NCBI GenBank assembly: GCA_013396995.1
Contig: VWZP01008106.1
Location: 362,025 to 426,024 of the forward strand
Direction: 5' to 3'
Length of the DNA stretch: 64,000 bases
Source: Dicaeum eximium
Taxonomy: Eukaryota > Chordata > Aves > Passeriformes > Dicaeidae
Translations under genes and position numbers: made by a program
In this document: piece by piece, positions 11,089 to 27,458 of the stretch
Layout: every line of letters starts with the position of its first letter
How positions within the stretch are numbered: position 1 is the stretch's first letter
Notes under the pieces: generated by a model
Seen by the model: the letters and a program-made list of their open reading frames with translations, nothing else
Database searches by the model: none
What the model was told of the DNA's origin: nothing

Positions 11089-13350
11089 CATCCGGGCAGG
11101 GCAGTGCAGCTGTCCTGCCCTGCTGCCCCCTGCTTTCATCTTGCCCTTCCACTCTACCTGAGCCAGGCAGGTCCCCTCCATTCTGGAGGGAATTCCCTGC
11201 TTCATGCCAGGGAGAGAATTTGGGCCATGGAGAGACCCTGGGATGAACCTATGCTGGAATCTTGTGTGCCAGGCAGGGCCCTTCTGAGCTGGGCCCCTGG
11301 CATGAGCCAGCTCACACCAGCACCAGCACTGGCAATGTCTTTGGACACAGGATGGGTGCATCTGGGCCCATTCCTGCCACGCTGGGTGCCCAGCAATGGG
11401 AATAAGCTGCATGCACTGGGAGGCACAGTGAGAGCCTCCTCCCAGGTGCCCTGACACCCGCCTCGTGCTGCTCATGCTGCCTGGCACAACGGGGATCACA
11501 GCAGAGTCCCCTGTCCTGGCACAGCAAGGGCAGAGGGGACAAGCCTTTCTGAGCAGCTCTCCATGTACAGGGGCCCATGAGAGGAGCAGCCCCAGCCCAC
11601 GGGAAGAGCAGCCCCTGCCCTCCATGGAGAGCCTGTGCCCACTGGGCACTGCCAACCAGCTCAGGCATTGATCCTGCCCTGGTAGGACAAGGATGGACAC
11701 CAGCCTCAATCCACCTCTTGCTGGTCTGGGGGTAAGAGCCAGGAGATTTTTGGGGTAACAGCAGCAGGAATGGTGAGCACAGGGCAGAGCTGTCCCCTTT
11801 GTGCTGACTCGAGCAGAGAGAGGGGCAGGTCAGGCCAAACATCTTGGTCAGCACCTGCCTCGCTCCAGTTCGTATTTCACTTACAAGGCAAAACCTGTGC
11901 GGGGTGTGAGCACATCCCCACGCAGCAGCTCCAGCCCCTTCCCTGCCCCACAGCCAGGCACACTCATCCCTGCCTACACCAACCCCCCGAGGGCCAAACA
12001 CTGGCCCCGGGCCAGCGCTGCTTCCCCCACGCTGCCAGCCCCGGCCCAGCCCCAGCTGCCCGTCCCGGCACGATGCTGGCACTGCAGGGATTTGCCTCTT
12101 ACAAAACACTTGGCCCTGGCACTCCCTTGTCAGGGAGCTGGAGCTGGGAGCAGGGGGCTGGCATGGCCACACTCTGGGGTCCCAGTGCCCCCGTTGCCAA
12201 AGCCCAGACAGGCACTGGGACAGGCTGGCCCGGGAAGGGCACAGGGGGCAGTGGCAGAGGACACTCGAGGTGACATCGAGGGGACATCAGTCCCCGGGGT
12301 GCTCCAGGTCCTTCAGAGCCACAGCTCGTGTTTGGTGCCATGTTGTGCAGCTGTCCAGCCCCCTGTGCCTGTTCACACTCCTGGGGCTCCCCTGGCCCCC
12401 CGAAGGTGCAGGAGCAGTGTGTTTATCCCAGAGCTGCCTGGTCACCTTATCTCAGTAACCAGCAAGTGCCAGCCTGGCAGGGGGACAGGGAAACCTCAGC
12501 AGGCACTGCCTTGGGGCTGCAGCTGTAAAACCACTCGGCCACAGCCCCTCCGTTTGGTTATGAGATGTCAGGCACCCCTAAGCAGAGGCATTTCCATGGA
12601 AGAGCACTGCCCAGCTGCCTGTTCATGGCCTTCCCGACAGCCATCGCACTCAACCCCTGGCACGGAGCTTCCCGGGAAAACCAGGTCAAGATGGAGCCTT
12701 TCAGCCTGCTGCAGATTTGGCTGTGCTTGTGCCACAGGCTCGGGCAGAGCCACAGTGGCTGCAGCAGCGTGGGCCAAGAAGGGCTGGCAGATCAAGTGGA
12801 TTTTGGGGGCACAGGGAAGCCCAGGGTTGGGGGGCCAGGGCTAATATTGGCCCTGAAGCTGTGTGGCTAATACTGGCCCTGAACCTCCCGTCCCTACAGC
12901 AGATTCTTGCCAAGCTGGGCCAGGTGTTCAAACCTGTAGGGTTGAGATCAGAAGTGGGCACTGCCTGGCTCCCCAGCTGTCCCCCTGCTCCAGGGCGGAC
13001 TCTGGTTGCATTTCTCTTTTTTCCTTCACTCCTGAACCAGGAGCAGAATTAAACTCCCCACCACAGCCTGCCCTGCTCAGGGGCTCTTTCTGAGCCTGTC
13101 AGCCTTGCTGGAAGCAAACATGACACAGGGAACAGGAGCTGCCCAGCAGCCCCCAGCACGCAGCCCAGGGCAGGAGACCCCAGGCTGGGGGTGCTGGCTG
13201 AGCTGCAGGGTGTCACCGGCGTTGTTTTGGCTGCCAGGGCCGCGTCCCTGCCGCGGCTTGTCCCCACGCCCAGCTCTGGGCTGTGATTAGCGAGGCGGGT
13301 CCTGCCCGCGTTCCCATCTCTGCGTCAGCGCCGCCGCCCTCGCGGGCGCT

Positions 13351-13406
13351 GCCAGGTGTGCCCCAGCCAGGTGTGCCCCAGCCAGGTGTGCCCCAGCCAG
13401 GTGTGC
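13351..13406 (+). repeat. 15-bp tandem repeat, nearly 4 copies
   Basis: Units of GCCAGGTGTGCCCCA start at 13351, 13366 and 13381, with a partial unit at 13396. Copies are identical, which suggests recent expansion. Confidence 0.9.
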
Positions 13407-15360
13407 CAAATAAGGAAACCACCCGCGCCCTTCTGCTTGCAAAACGCTTTGGACTCGGGGCTCTGCTGACGCCGCCTGTTCCCAGCAGCTCCTGGGATGT
13501 GCTGGAGGCTGAAATGGCCCCTCTTGCCCTTGCTGGGCTGCAGCTGAGGGCCCCAGACCCTGCAAGGACAATGCTCTGAACCCCCACAGGGCTGGTGTCC
13601 CAGTGCCCCGTCAGCAGTGCAAGGGACACGGAGAGGGGACACAGGAGAGGGGCACAGGCCCGGACCCACAGCGTGAATGTGGGGCAGCCCTGGCCGTAGG
13701 ACACACCCCGTGCATGGAGCTCGACTCACAGGCCCAGGACAGAAGGAGCTGCTGCCTGGCTGGCAGTGCTGGTGCTGTGCCATGTGCCACACTGGCCTGG
13801 CCGGGGTCACCAGTGCTGCCAATGAGCCACGGCAGCAGCACAGACCTGCAGCAGTCAGGGCTCACATCCCTGCCATGGCTGGGCCAGGGCCAGCGGCAGA
13901 ACAGCAGCCCCAGACTCCCAGAGATCCCACACTGGGGTCACGGCACGGGGTGGGAAACAGCAGCAGCTGGAGGAGGAGGCAGGAGGCTCTGGCAAAGCTG
14001 GTTCAGGAGCTGGCTGCCTGTGTCCCTCCATGCTCATGGGTGACAGGGACAGGCTCAGGAACAGGAGGATCTCAGGTCTTTCCCAACTGGTTAAGCATCT
14101 GGGATGAACAGAACGTGTCTAAGGGGCTCAGCGGGTCCAGCCCTGTCTGTACTTGGCAAGGCTGTGTGTCGGCTGGGGGTGACAGAAATGCCCTGAGCAG
14201 GTATGGCCCCTCACCCAGTGAGTCTCATGTGTCCCCCGAGTCCCCCAGTTCCTCACAGGGCCCTGTGTTGAAGCCCTGAGTCCCAGGCAGTCACTGGGGA
14301 GCTGTCCCCAGCCAAAGCAAAGGTGAAGGGTCTGACAAGGCACCAGCTGAAGGGCCTGACTGGCCCATGTGGCTCCAATCTCTTGGGGGCACTGGTGCAA
14401 TGCCCCCCCACCCCCAGCTTTCAGTCACCACAGCTACCTGCTCTGACCCCCAGGGAAGGGTGGTCAGACCCCCCCATGCTGGGCACTGAGCTGCACCGAC
14501 CCCACACAGGGAAAGAGGGCGCCAGCATCCTGGCCTGCAGGAGCTCTGGGGACAGCAGGAGAAGCTTTGGGGTTCTCTGCAGGGAGACAAAGCCAAAATG
14601 GGGCTGGCAGGAGCCCCCCAGTCCCACTGGGCTCCCCTGGGCAGGGCTGTGGCTGGGCCACGCAAGTGGAAAGTTATTTCTCAGGAACTGGCTGATGGTG
14701 AAAGTTCTTTCCCAGGTGTGGCCCAAAAGGAATGTAAATCCTCTGAAGTCCTCATCTCCCCTGTAATTACTGTCAGACAAGTTTCTGCTGGGAGCTGGGC
14801 CGCCCTGGCCCCGGGCGTGGGAGCGCGGGGATGACGCACCGGCCTGTCCCTGCACATGTCCCCTCCTGCCCCAGGAATGCAGCCCGTGACTCACGGGGAC
14901 CGCGGGGGCAGCGAGGCGGACGATGGGAAGGGGAGCACCCGCAGTCGGGGTGCTGGGTGGGTGCACACCACTCTGGTGTGGGGCCCCGTGTTCTCCAGGC
15001 TGGACAGACCATGGGATGACTGAACAGGGAGACACTGCTCTCCCCCAGGGGACACAGCCTTGCCTGTGCTGGCATCCCAACTGTCCAGTCCCAGGGTCTC
15101 AGCAGACCCAGCAGAAAGGTGCCTCCCTGGCTCTGTGAGGGGTCTGAGCATGCAGGGCACTGCTGGTCTGGTCTGTGCCCCCACTGTCCCTCACTCTGAC
15201 CAATTCCACAGGCATTATCCCTGGCACATCGTCACTGGGCCAATGCACGTATTCCTGGCAGCTGTGGGCCAGCAGATTCTGAAGGGTCTTGGCTCGTGGG
15301 GCTATCAAAACTGAGGGCATAGGACTGACAGGGTCCGACCCATCTCAAGGGAGCCTGTGC

Positions 15361-15413
15361 AGCTGGAGCTGGAGCAGGAGCTGGAGCTGGAGCAGGAGCA
15401 GGAGCTGGAGCAG
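15361..15413 (+). repeat. GAGCTG/GAGCAG hexanucleotide repeat
   Basis: Interspersed GGAGCT and GGAGCA hexamers run for about 53 bases. The Leu-Glu/Gln-Glu peptide they would encode is a product of the repeat and has no gene context. Confidence 0.9.
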
Positions 15414-15964
15414 TGCTCAGTGGCATCTCGGGGCCAGGGGCTCGGGGTGACCCTGCTGGGGACATCCCCAGGGGAATCACTCGGGAAGGAGCCCCGCACA
15501 GTTCCCGCATGCCACGGCCGGGCTCTCACCCTTGTGCTGTGCACCTGGGGGTCGGTCACAAGCACGGGGTTGGAGCAGAGCGGAGTCCACACTGCCAAGG
15601 CCCGTGTTCCCCGGCAGTGCCCGGTGCCAGAGGGGCTCTCCCCGCAGCCTGTGTGTGCGGAGCAGCCTCGGAATGAGCACACGAGTGTGCTCACCTTACA
15701 CACCCGCTCACGCTCTTCTCCTCCCTCTCCGCCCGGCTCTGCCCGGCCTCACGCAGGTGCTGGCTCAGACCGCGGGCCCGGCTCTGCGGCACCGGCACCG
15801 GGGGCTGCCCGCCCGGCTGGGGGGCTGAGGAACTGCTGGGGCGGGGGGGCAGCGCCGGCAGGATGCACACCCCAGTACCCCCGCACACCCCTGCACACAT
15901 GGGTACCCCCCGAGCACCCCAGAACTGCCCTACATTTCCGCCCCGTCCCCGTTCCCGTTCCCGT

Positions 15965-16053
15965 NNNNNNNNNNNNNNNNNNNNNNNNNNNNNNNNNNNN
16001 NNNNNNNNNNNNNNNNNNNNNNNNNNNNNNNNNNNNNNNNNNNNNNNNNNNNN
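15965..16053. other. Assembly gap, 89 N
   Basis: An 89-base N run lies between CCCGTT-rich sequence and a GC-rich minisatellite. The gap probably represents unassembled repeat units, so its true length is unknown. Confidence 0.95.
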
Positions 16054-16460
16054 ACCACCGATCCTCCCGGCCCCACGGGGTACCCCCCAATCCTCCCGGC
16101 CCCACCGGCGCCACCAATCCGCCCGGCCCCACCGGCACCACCGATCCTCCCGCTCCCACCGGCACCACCGATCCTCCCGGCCCCACGGGGTACCCCCCAA
16201 TCCTCCCGGCCCCACCGGCGCCACCAATCCGCCCGGCCCCACCGGCACCACCGATCCTCCCGCTCCCACCGGCACCACCGATCCTCCCGGCCCCACGGCA
16301 CCACCGATCGTCCCGGCCCCACCGGGTATCCCTCAATCCGCCCGCTCCCACCGGATACCTCTGATCCCAACCGGTCCCACCGGGTACCTCCGGGACCCTC
16401 GGATCCTCCCGGTCCCACCAGTCCCTCGGTCTCACCGGGTATCCTCGCATCCCCCCGCTC
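16054..16460 (+). repeat. 110-bp GC-rich minisatellite, decaying rightward
   Basis: The landmark ATCCTCCCGGCCCCACGG recurs at 16061, 16171 and 16281, giving a 110-base period. Each unit is built from roughly 28-base subunits of the form CCGATCCTCCCG-CCCCACCGG. Beyond 16300 the units become degenerate. The array abuts the N gap on its left, so the copy number is a minimum. Confidence 0.9.
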
Positions 16461-16599
16461 CCCAGGGGTTCCACCGGGTCCCTCTGCCCCGGCCCACAGC
16501 CCAGAGCGGGATCCCAGCACCGTTCCCCGGGCAGGTCCCGGCCCAGATGCCCAACTGCAGTCTGATCACACCCGGGGCTCCCGCGGGGTGCGGGGCACC

Positions 16600-16830
16600 G
16601 GCATGACCACGGCATTGGGACCACCAGCACCACTGGGACACCGGGACTACTGAGCCACCAGGGCATGGGAACCATTGGGACCATAGGTACCACCAGGACC
16701 ATCAGAACACCATGACCACCAGGACACTGGGGCATGGGAACTCCTGGGACCATCGGCACCAGCGGGATCAGTGGGACACCGGGGCACGAGGCCCACCAGG
16801 ACCATTGGCACCACCAGGGCTCCCACCATT
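16600..16830 (+). repeat. Degenerate GGACCA(C/T)-rich repeat
   Basis: Short imperfect units around GGGACCATTGG, GGCACCACCAGG and GACACCGGGGCA are interspersed without strict periodicity. The tract is probably a decayed continuation of the minisatellite field to its left. Confidence 0.6.
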
Positions 16831-19207
16831 TGCTTCTGCCCGAGGGTCTCAGCCCAGCCCTGGCGGTGCAGAACCACATCCACGCACCGAGCAGGGTACA
16901 GAGTTTATCCCGAGCACCCGCTGGTCCTGCAGCACTGGGCTGAGCCAGGGGCTGGGATTAGCAGAGTAATGACAGAGGTGAAGCTGCTCATGGAGGTGCA
17001 GCACGTAATTACTGTTACGTATCGGAGAATCCGCCGCGCTCCGGGCGAGAGCAGGGCCAGCGTGTGCCAGGCCCAGGCAAGCCATCGCTGCTGCCAGACA
17101 CGGCTGAAGGGCCTTGGCTCTGCACTCCCAACTCGTGTTCAGAAAATCATTAGTGTCATTAGAGCTCCAGGGTGGAGCAGTGGCCCTTGGCCAGGAGTGC
17201 TGTGGGCATGGCAAGGGAGCAGGAGCAGGAGTGGGGTCCTGACAGGGGGTCCGGCAGGGCTGCGGGTGGGGGCTCAGGTCCTTGGGGGCAGCCAGGGGGG
17301 GATGGCGCAGGTTTATTGCCAGGGGCCTCTGGTAGGCACTGGCTGTTTCAGTCTTGTTAATGACTTCATAAAACTCCCAGCCAAGTACAGATTAAGGAGC
17401 GGCCAAGTCGTTACCACCATGTGGGAAGTGAGAGCGCATCCCGGTTACAGGGACTGCTCTGGGGTGCATCTCCTGAGCACAAGGGCTGGGCAGCCCCTTC
17501 CCCTCCCAGCAGCTGTGGTGGCCTCCTGGGAGCATGGCCCTATTGTTCCCTCAAGTGCACAAGGTGACAAGGCCCAGCTGCACCATGGTGCAGCCTCACA
17601 GGCAACACCTGCCACAACCATCAGCCCTCGAGGAGCAAGAGAGAGGGAGGGAGGAGGGATCCCGAACACACAGCATGTCCTACCTGAGGGGCCAGGCCAC
17701 AGCCATCTTCCAGAGGGGACTGAGACCGGAGCTGGGGTCCCAGCAAGGAGAGGGGCTTCCCTGGGGGCTGGAAATCACAGTCTGTGGGGGCTGTTTGCAT
17801 TGCTCCTGCCCATCCTCCTGGTCATCAAGGCTGTGCTTGGGGCCTGGGTGCAGCAGGGCACTTAATGCCAGCAGAGGCTCCTGTGGAGGAGTCACAGGGC
17901 TGGTGGAGTCCCTGTGACCACTAGCAGGTTTGTCACATGCCCCTGGGGTCTTTTGGCCTGACTGGCCTCACCCCAGAGTGGGGATTATATTACTGTTCCC
18001 TTCTGTGAGTGCAAGTGTCCCCAGGCCAATGCTGGTACCTGCCTCACCCCACCAGCCACGTCATGAGTGTCCCAAGCTGGGATTCCCATCTGGCTGAAGA
18101 CCTTGCCCCGGGGTGCAGCGGGTGTGGGCACAGGATGAATGTGGGAGCCGCTGTTTGTTGCCCGCAGTCAGCAGAATGTTCAAGTGACTCCCTGCCAGCT
18201 CTGCCATGCTCAGTGAGGGGAGAGGAATGAGCAGACAGGGTGTGATTGTATTGCCACACCGAAGAGTGAGACATGAGAAAATGCAAGAGCTGCTGCTGCC
18301 TGGAAGACAGATGCTGAAATGCTAACGTGGGAAACTCCAAAGGTTGGAGTTTGTCATGGAGAAAGAGCTCAAGCAATTCCTGATGGCTTGGGACTTTGGC
18401 TCTGCTCAGACATAAAAATATTCTTCTGTCTGAGTAAAACAAACCCTGAGGTGTGTCCATCTGTCCTGCCCACCAGAGTGACTCTGGTCACATCTCTGAC
18501 TGCACCTTGGGGAGATTCTTGGAGAGCCTTGATCCTACACAGCACTGGAGCCGTTTGTCCCTTGGGCTCTGGGCAAGGGAATCCCCAGATCTGGTCTGGT
18601 TCTGCACACTGTCACTTGCCTGAGCCCAGGCTGGGCTGTATGAGTTAGGATGTCACCAGAGACAGCCCAGGGAGCCCAACTGCTCAGTGCTGGGCTTGCT
18701 GGAATGAGTCCCTCATCCCCAGGCAGAGGCAGGAGGGCAGGACTAGTGATCATAACTTGTTCAGTACCTTCTGCTCAGCTGTGCCAGCAGAGGGGCCGTG
18801 CTCAGCCTGGGGTGGGCTGGCAGCGCACGGGGCTGTCACAGTGCCTGGGTGGCCACGAGGATGAACAACTGCACTGGGACCGGGGGGAAGAGCTTCAACA
18901 ATTGTGGAAAAGCCATCTCGTGCCAGATGGGCCCATGGTCCCTGAGTGCAGCAGAGAGAGCCCCACTGCCTGCACTGCCTGGCCACTTGCATGAGCAGAG
19001 GAGCTGCAGAGTGGCTGTGTCAGCAGTGCTGATCCCTCGGGAATGACGGGATCTCTGTGGCTGTGCCAGAACAGGCAGAGCGGGTCTCTCGAGCATGCCC
19101 CTCGCTGGGGGAGGTGGCTCATGAAGCATCAATGACACGGGGCTGGGACCTCACCTGATGCTCTGCAAACCACTCAGGATCTGGGCCAAATAGAGGAACA
19201 TCCACAT
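16831..19207. other. Spacer, no gene recognised
   Basis: Unique, moderately GC-rich sequence without recognisable exons, repeats or RNA genes. Confidence 0.55.
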
Positions 19208-19340
19208 GAGAGGAGAGGAGAGGAGAGGAGAGGAGAGGAGAGGAGAGGCCACAGGATAAGTGGTGTAGGTGTGTGACATCTACAGCTTTTCAGTACCAGT
19301 TGAANAGAGGAGAGGAGAGGAGAGGAGAGGAGAGGAGAGG
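19208..19340 (+). repeat. Two (AGAGG)n runs flanking a single-N join
   Basis: A GGAGA/AGAGG pentamer array at 19208-19248 is followed by about 56 bases of unique sequence, an N at 19305 and a second array of the same pentamer at 19306-19340. Both arrays end in GAGAGGCC. The arrangement suggests a join made inside one microsatellite. Confidence 0.85.
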
Positions 19341-19345
19341 CCCTG

Positions 19346-22036
19346 CTATGGGGCCGCCAATGGGGCAGCTGGAGGGTCCCACTGGCACAGCAATATCTGG
19401 CTTCACTGCTCCACTTTGGAGCCTGCAGAGGGACAATACAGAGCCACTCCCCTTGTCCTTCCCTGCACCCGGCTGCCTCCGTTGCTGCCTCTTCCCCTCT
19501 GCAGCAGCCGGGCCGGGCTGTGCTGCCCATCTCTGTCTCTTGATGTGGCAGGAGGGGATTAAATGGGTGGCATCACCCCCAGCCCGCAGCTCGGGCAGCC
19601 CAGGCTCGGCCCGCTGGCGATGGCAATGTGCCCTGGGCGGCCCAAGGGAGTTTCCATTGCACACACAGCCAGCGTTTCCTTTCATGGTAATAGGATCTGG
19701 GATGGCTTTTTCCAAATAATGTGGGGGTCTGCCAAGACACGTCCTGACAGTAAAGAATCAACAGCTGAGATAGAAACAAATACATCATAAGTCACTCCAC
19801 ACCTTGATATATTTGTTACCTATTTTGTGTTGTTCAGACTTACAGAGGAAACCTGTCAGTAAGGGTAGAGCCTGTGCCAGCCATTCCTCACGTGCAGGAG
19901 ACACCTTTCCCAGGCCTGCAGCCCTCAGAGAGTTCCCACTGAGCTGGGAATTGCTGTGGAAGGCACTCGGGAGAAGCTGGCCCACAGGCGAAAGGCAGTG
20001 ACTCCTAATTAGCTCTTAAGCGTGACATTAAGAGCACAATTAGGTGTTATTGTTTGAGGCAAGTGCAGCGCACTGACCGGGGCTGTTTCACACCAGCTCT
20101 CCCCACTCTGGGCACTGCGTGTGCAGCGTGGTCACCCCAACAGGTCATGTCACCTCCCCTGCTATGCAAACCAAGGAGTTCAGTCCTTTCCTCCCTGCTG
20201 CAGCACACGAGGCAGAGATAGCATCTCCGGAGTGCTTCTTGCTGGAACAGACTCTGATACCATCTCCCGAACATTATTATGTGTTCTTTTTCTTTTATCT
20301 CAAGGGAATTTGTTGTGGGTGAATGTTTCAGGAAAGCCTGGGAGATTGAATTCTTCTGGTAGCATGAAATAGCTGGAGCAGTTCTGCTCCTCTGTATCCT
20401 GATGTGCCATCAACAGCCAGCTCAGGGGAGCTCTGTGCTGAGGGTTCCTGCGGTCAGAGTGGGGCTGGTGTGGGATTGTTGTTCAGGAGCTCAGTCAGGG
20501 GCCAGGGCAGCAGCTGACCAGCAAGAGCATTGGTCAGAAAAGACCAGGGAAAAGCTGATATTGCAGAACAATCTCCAGATTGTCTGTCTGACATCAGCCA
20601 CACATGGTAAAAGGAGTGAAACCTGGGCTGAGGTTGTGACAATACACAAGAAAAGCTGTAAGGCCAGGTGTCCCTACCTGGGGGCTGTGGAAGGGCTTTG
20701 CCTCCTGCTAGGGCAATTGTCACCTTCAGGCTGACTTGTAACTTGGCCGAAAATGTGAGAGTGACCTGAGGGGGGTCAGACCTCACAGCACAGGTTTTAG
20801 CCCATGTGGGAGGCTCAGGGCCAACGTGGGAATTGCCTGGAGCAGGAGGGTGTTTGCTGGAGCAAACATGAGCACCGTGAGCACATCTGGAAGAACTGGG
20901 AGCAGGGGTGGCCCAGGATGGCTCTGGAGCTCTCACACGACGGCTGTTGGGTAATCCTGTACCCCCCAGTGCAGAGGGAAACGGGCCAGGAACATCTGGT
21001 CTTTGCCCTGCCAGGCTGCCCCAGGATGCTGCTGGAAGCTGAGCACTGTCCTCTGCTCACTCTGCCCTTTGCCAGTGTTGGGTTGTGCCCAGGTCCCCTC
21101 CTTCCCCAGCTCTCTGAGGGATGGGAATGTGTGCATTCCAAACTCCCAGTTTTTGCAGCTTGGGGAGTCAAAATTCCAAACCTGAAGCCCATGGGTGTGA
21201 GACATTGCTATCCAGAGAGCAGAGCCCTTGAATGAGAGGATCCAGAGTCTCTCTCTTGTTAAGCTGTTTCGTTGGTGGCTGCCCAGAACGTCACCCCATG
21301 CTCCTGGAGCTGCTAAAGGGAGCGTGACTGCTGTGAAGTCCTGAGATCTAACAAAAGGAAGATAAAGCCTTGTTGTTATTGTGTGCTCCGGGGAACATGA
21401 AAGAAAGGAGGCACCATGAATTACCGAGGGTGAGGCTCTGGGAACATCTGAGCACCTCCAAAATCAGTTAGTGCATTATAATGTGAAAACAGCCTGAGGG
21501 GGCTGGGAAGGAAGGAGATCACAATGTGAGGAAAACACAAAAGGGTTCCTAATCCCTATAACTCCTTCACTACCTCACAGGCAGCTCTACAAAAAGCAAA
21601 ACTAACTTATTTTATTGAGAATGCCATGGCTGGAGCCAGGCAGGCCGGGCTGGGTGTGTGATTTTCCACACAAGAGCTGGCATCACATCAGTGAAGGGCT
21701 TTTGTCCCAAGAAAGAATAAAGCAGTGCAGCACCACATTTCCTGCTTGTTTCCTGCTTTTTTTTTTTTCCACGCCAATACCTGTCCAGCTGTGTTACTGT
21801 AATAATTCTGCTCAGTCCTGCAGTAGCTTGGGGCAAGTGTGGCCAGCACTGTCCCTCCCCTCTGTGCTGCTGTGCTCAAACCCTCGGTGTTTGCAGGGTC
21901 CTCACCCCCAGTGCTGGATGGGTTGGGCTTTGCCCATCAGCACTTTTGGTAGAGGTGATGCTGCTCTTGCTGAGTGACCATTGGCATCGCTGTCTTCAGC
22001 TGCAAATCTGTAGGAAAAAGCCTATAGTACAAACAC
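19346..22036. other. Spacer upstream of KRT17-like gene, no gene recognised
   Basis: No gene is seen. A 39-base imperfect inverted repeat with homeodomain-type TAATTA cores lies at 20005-20043. A T-run lies near 21757. The rest is unremarkable unique sequence. Confidence 0.55.
20005..20043. repeat. AT-rich inverted repeat with TAATTA cores
   Basis: The left arm CTAATTAGCTCTTAA and the right arm TTAAGAGC-AC-AATTAG are reverse complements apart from a 2-base bulge, with an 8-base loop. AT-rich structure of this kind stands out in a GC-rich neighbourhood and could be a homeodomain binding cluster. Function is unknown. Confidence 0.7.
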
Positions 22037-22146
22037 TGATAAGGACTGATCATACTCTTCCTGCTGATAAGGATTTATCCTACTCTTCCCATTGATAAAG
22101 GCTGATCACACTCTTCCCACTGATAAGGATTGATCCTTCTCTTCTG
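22037..22146 (+). repeat. 28-bp repeat, about 4 copies, each with a GATA motif
   Basis: Units start at 22037, 22065, 22093 and 22121, and each opens TGATAAGG or TGATAAAGG. Most also hold a second GATC/TATCC half-site, followed by ACTCTTCC. The array lies about 0.9 kb before the TATA box of the keratin gene at 23083. The repeat structure is certain; a regulatory role is inferred. Confidence 0.85.
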
Positions 22147-22995
22147 ATCAGGAATTGCAAGTAAGGTGCCCTGGCTGTGGGTGTCTGATAAAGTTTCAGT
22201 CCCTCTCCTCTGATTTAGAATGTTTAAGCATTAAACCCTGCCTCAGTATTGAGAAAGAGGAAATTGTGGCACAGGATTTTTTAGCTTCTACACATTTTTT
22301 AGAAGTCACAGGCAGTTTCTGTGGGATCTGGGGAAAGTGATGGAGCAAAGCAGGTACCACTGGGAAACATTACTCACATGCCCTTTAAACAGACTGAAAC
22401 CCCACCACTGTAGGGACTTTCCAGTCTCCGGAGGGAGATTCAGCCCAGGCTGGTATGTAAGCAGAAACTGCTGGAGTTTATTCTCTTTTGAGCTATAAGA
22501 TTTCTGCCAAATCCTCTACCTGTACACAAATCCTACCAGGTCTGTGCTTGTCCTGCGACAAAGGTCCTGACAGGAAAGTTTCCATCTGGCTTTGGCCTGA
22601 CCCATATAAAGATTATGGATGAGCAGAGCCCTTCAGTCCGCAGCTTTCCTTGGCCTTAGATTCTTTAAAAAAGCAAATAATGAGATTTGTAGATTTTTGC
22701 AATGATACTTGCAGGTGACTTGGAGGATGACAGAGGATTCACTTGTGTTACTTCATGAGGGAGCAGCGGGCGGAGCAGGAACGGACACCGGGAACGCCAA
22801 AACACAGCCCCAGGCAGGGACCGGGACCACGCCAGGAGCTGGGAATGGAAGAGGAAGAAGGTCCCATGTGAGCCGTAGTGGTGCTGGTGGATGTAACAAA
22901 AGATGTGAAATCAAGGAGAGGAAAATGATGATTCTGGAATTTGGCTTTGGCTGTCAGAGGTGTCGAAAGGCGCCGGCAACGCCTCCTGGCCGGGC

Positions 22996-23001
22996 TATAA
23001 A
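22996..23001 (+). promoter_or_regulatory. KRT17: TATA box of KRT17-like gene
   Basis: TATAAA sits in GGGCTATAAAGGGCCCC, 87 bases before the ATG, predicting a start site near 23025 and a short 5' UTR. GC-rich flanks are typical of epithelial type I keratin promoters. Confidence 0.85.
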
Positions 23002-23082
23002 GGGCCCCGAGGCAGGGGAGCGAGCACTCGCTGCTGCTGCTGCGCTGCCGAGCCGCCTCTCTCTGCACCTCCAGCCTCCAGC

Positions 23083-27306
<4,224 letters not shown>

Positions 27307-27452
27307 GACAGCCCCTGGCTCAGGAGAGCATCCAGCTGAGCCAAGAAGTGCCTGAGGCCACACGTGGTCGGGTTGTGTCCCTGAATGCTCCCTTCACCTG
27401 CTCTTCCTGCCTGTGTTGCCCTTATTCCATGCAGGTGTCTCTGGACACACTT

Positions 27453-27458
27453 AATAAA
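27453..27458 (+). terminator. KRT17: Poly(A) signal of KRT17-like gene
   Basis: AATAAA lies about 147 bases after the stop codon, giving a short 3' UTR as usual for keratins. Confidence 0.85.

Larger units (their letters stand above)
11089..15964. other. GC-rich spacer, no gene recognised
   Basis: Long open stretches exist (for example about 350 codons at 11801-12844), but they look like random GC-rich translation. They have no domains, and antisense frames of similar length overlap them. Small tandem repeats at 13351-13406 and 15361-15413 are listed separately. Confidence 0.6.

Noticed and set aside
11801..12844. 347-codon open frame, plus an overlapping antisense frame at 11312-12172
   Set aside because: Composition is that of random GC-rich sequence. 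There is no domain, no splice logic, no promoter, and a long frame on the opposite strand.
15357..16364. 335-codon frame across the N gap
   Set aside because: It runs through a hexamer repeat, an 89-N gap and a GC-rich minisatellite; no protein can be supported.
22602..22660. CATATAAAG followed by keratin-UTR-like sequence, possible second or relic keratin promoter
   Set aside because: No keratin exon follows before the real TATA box at 22996, and the resemblance to the 5' UTRs of genes 3 and 4 is weak.
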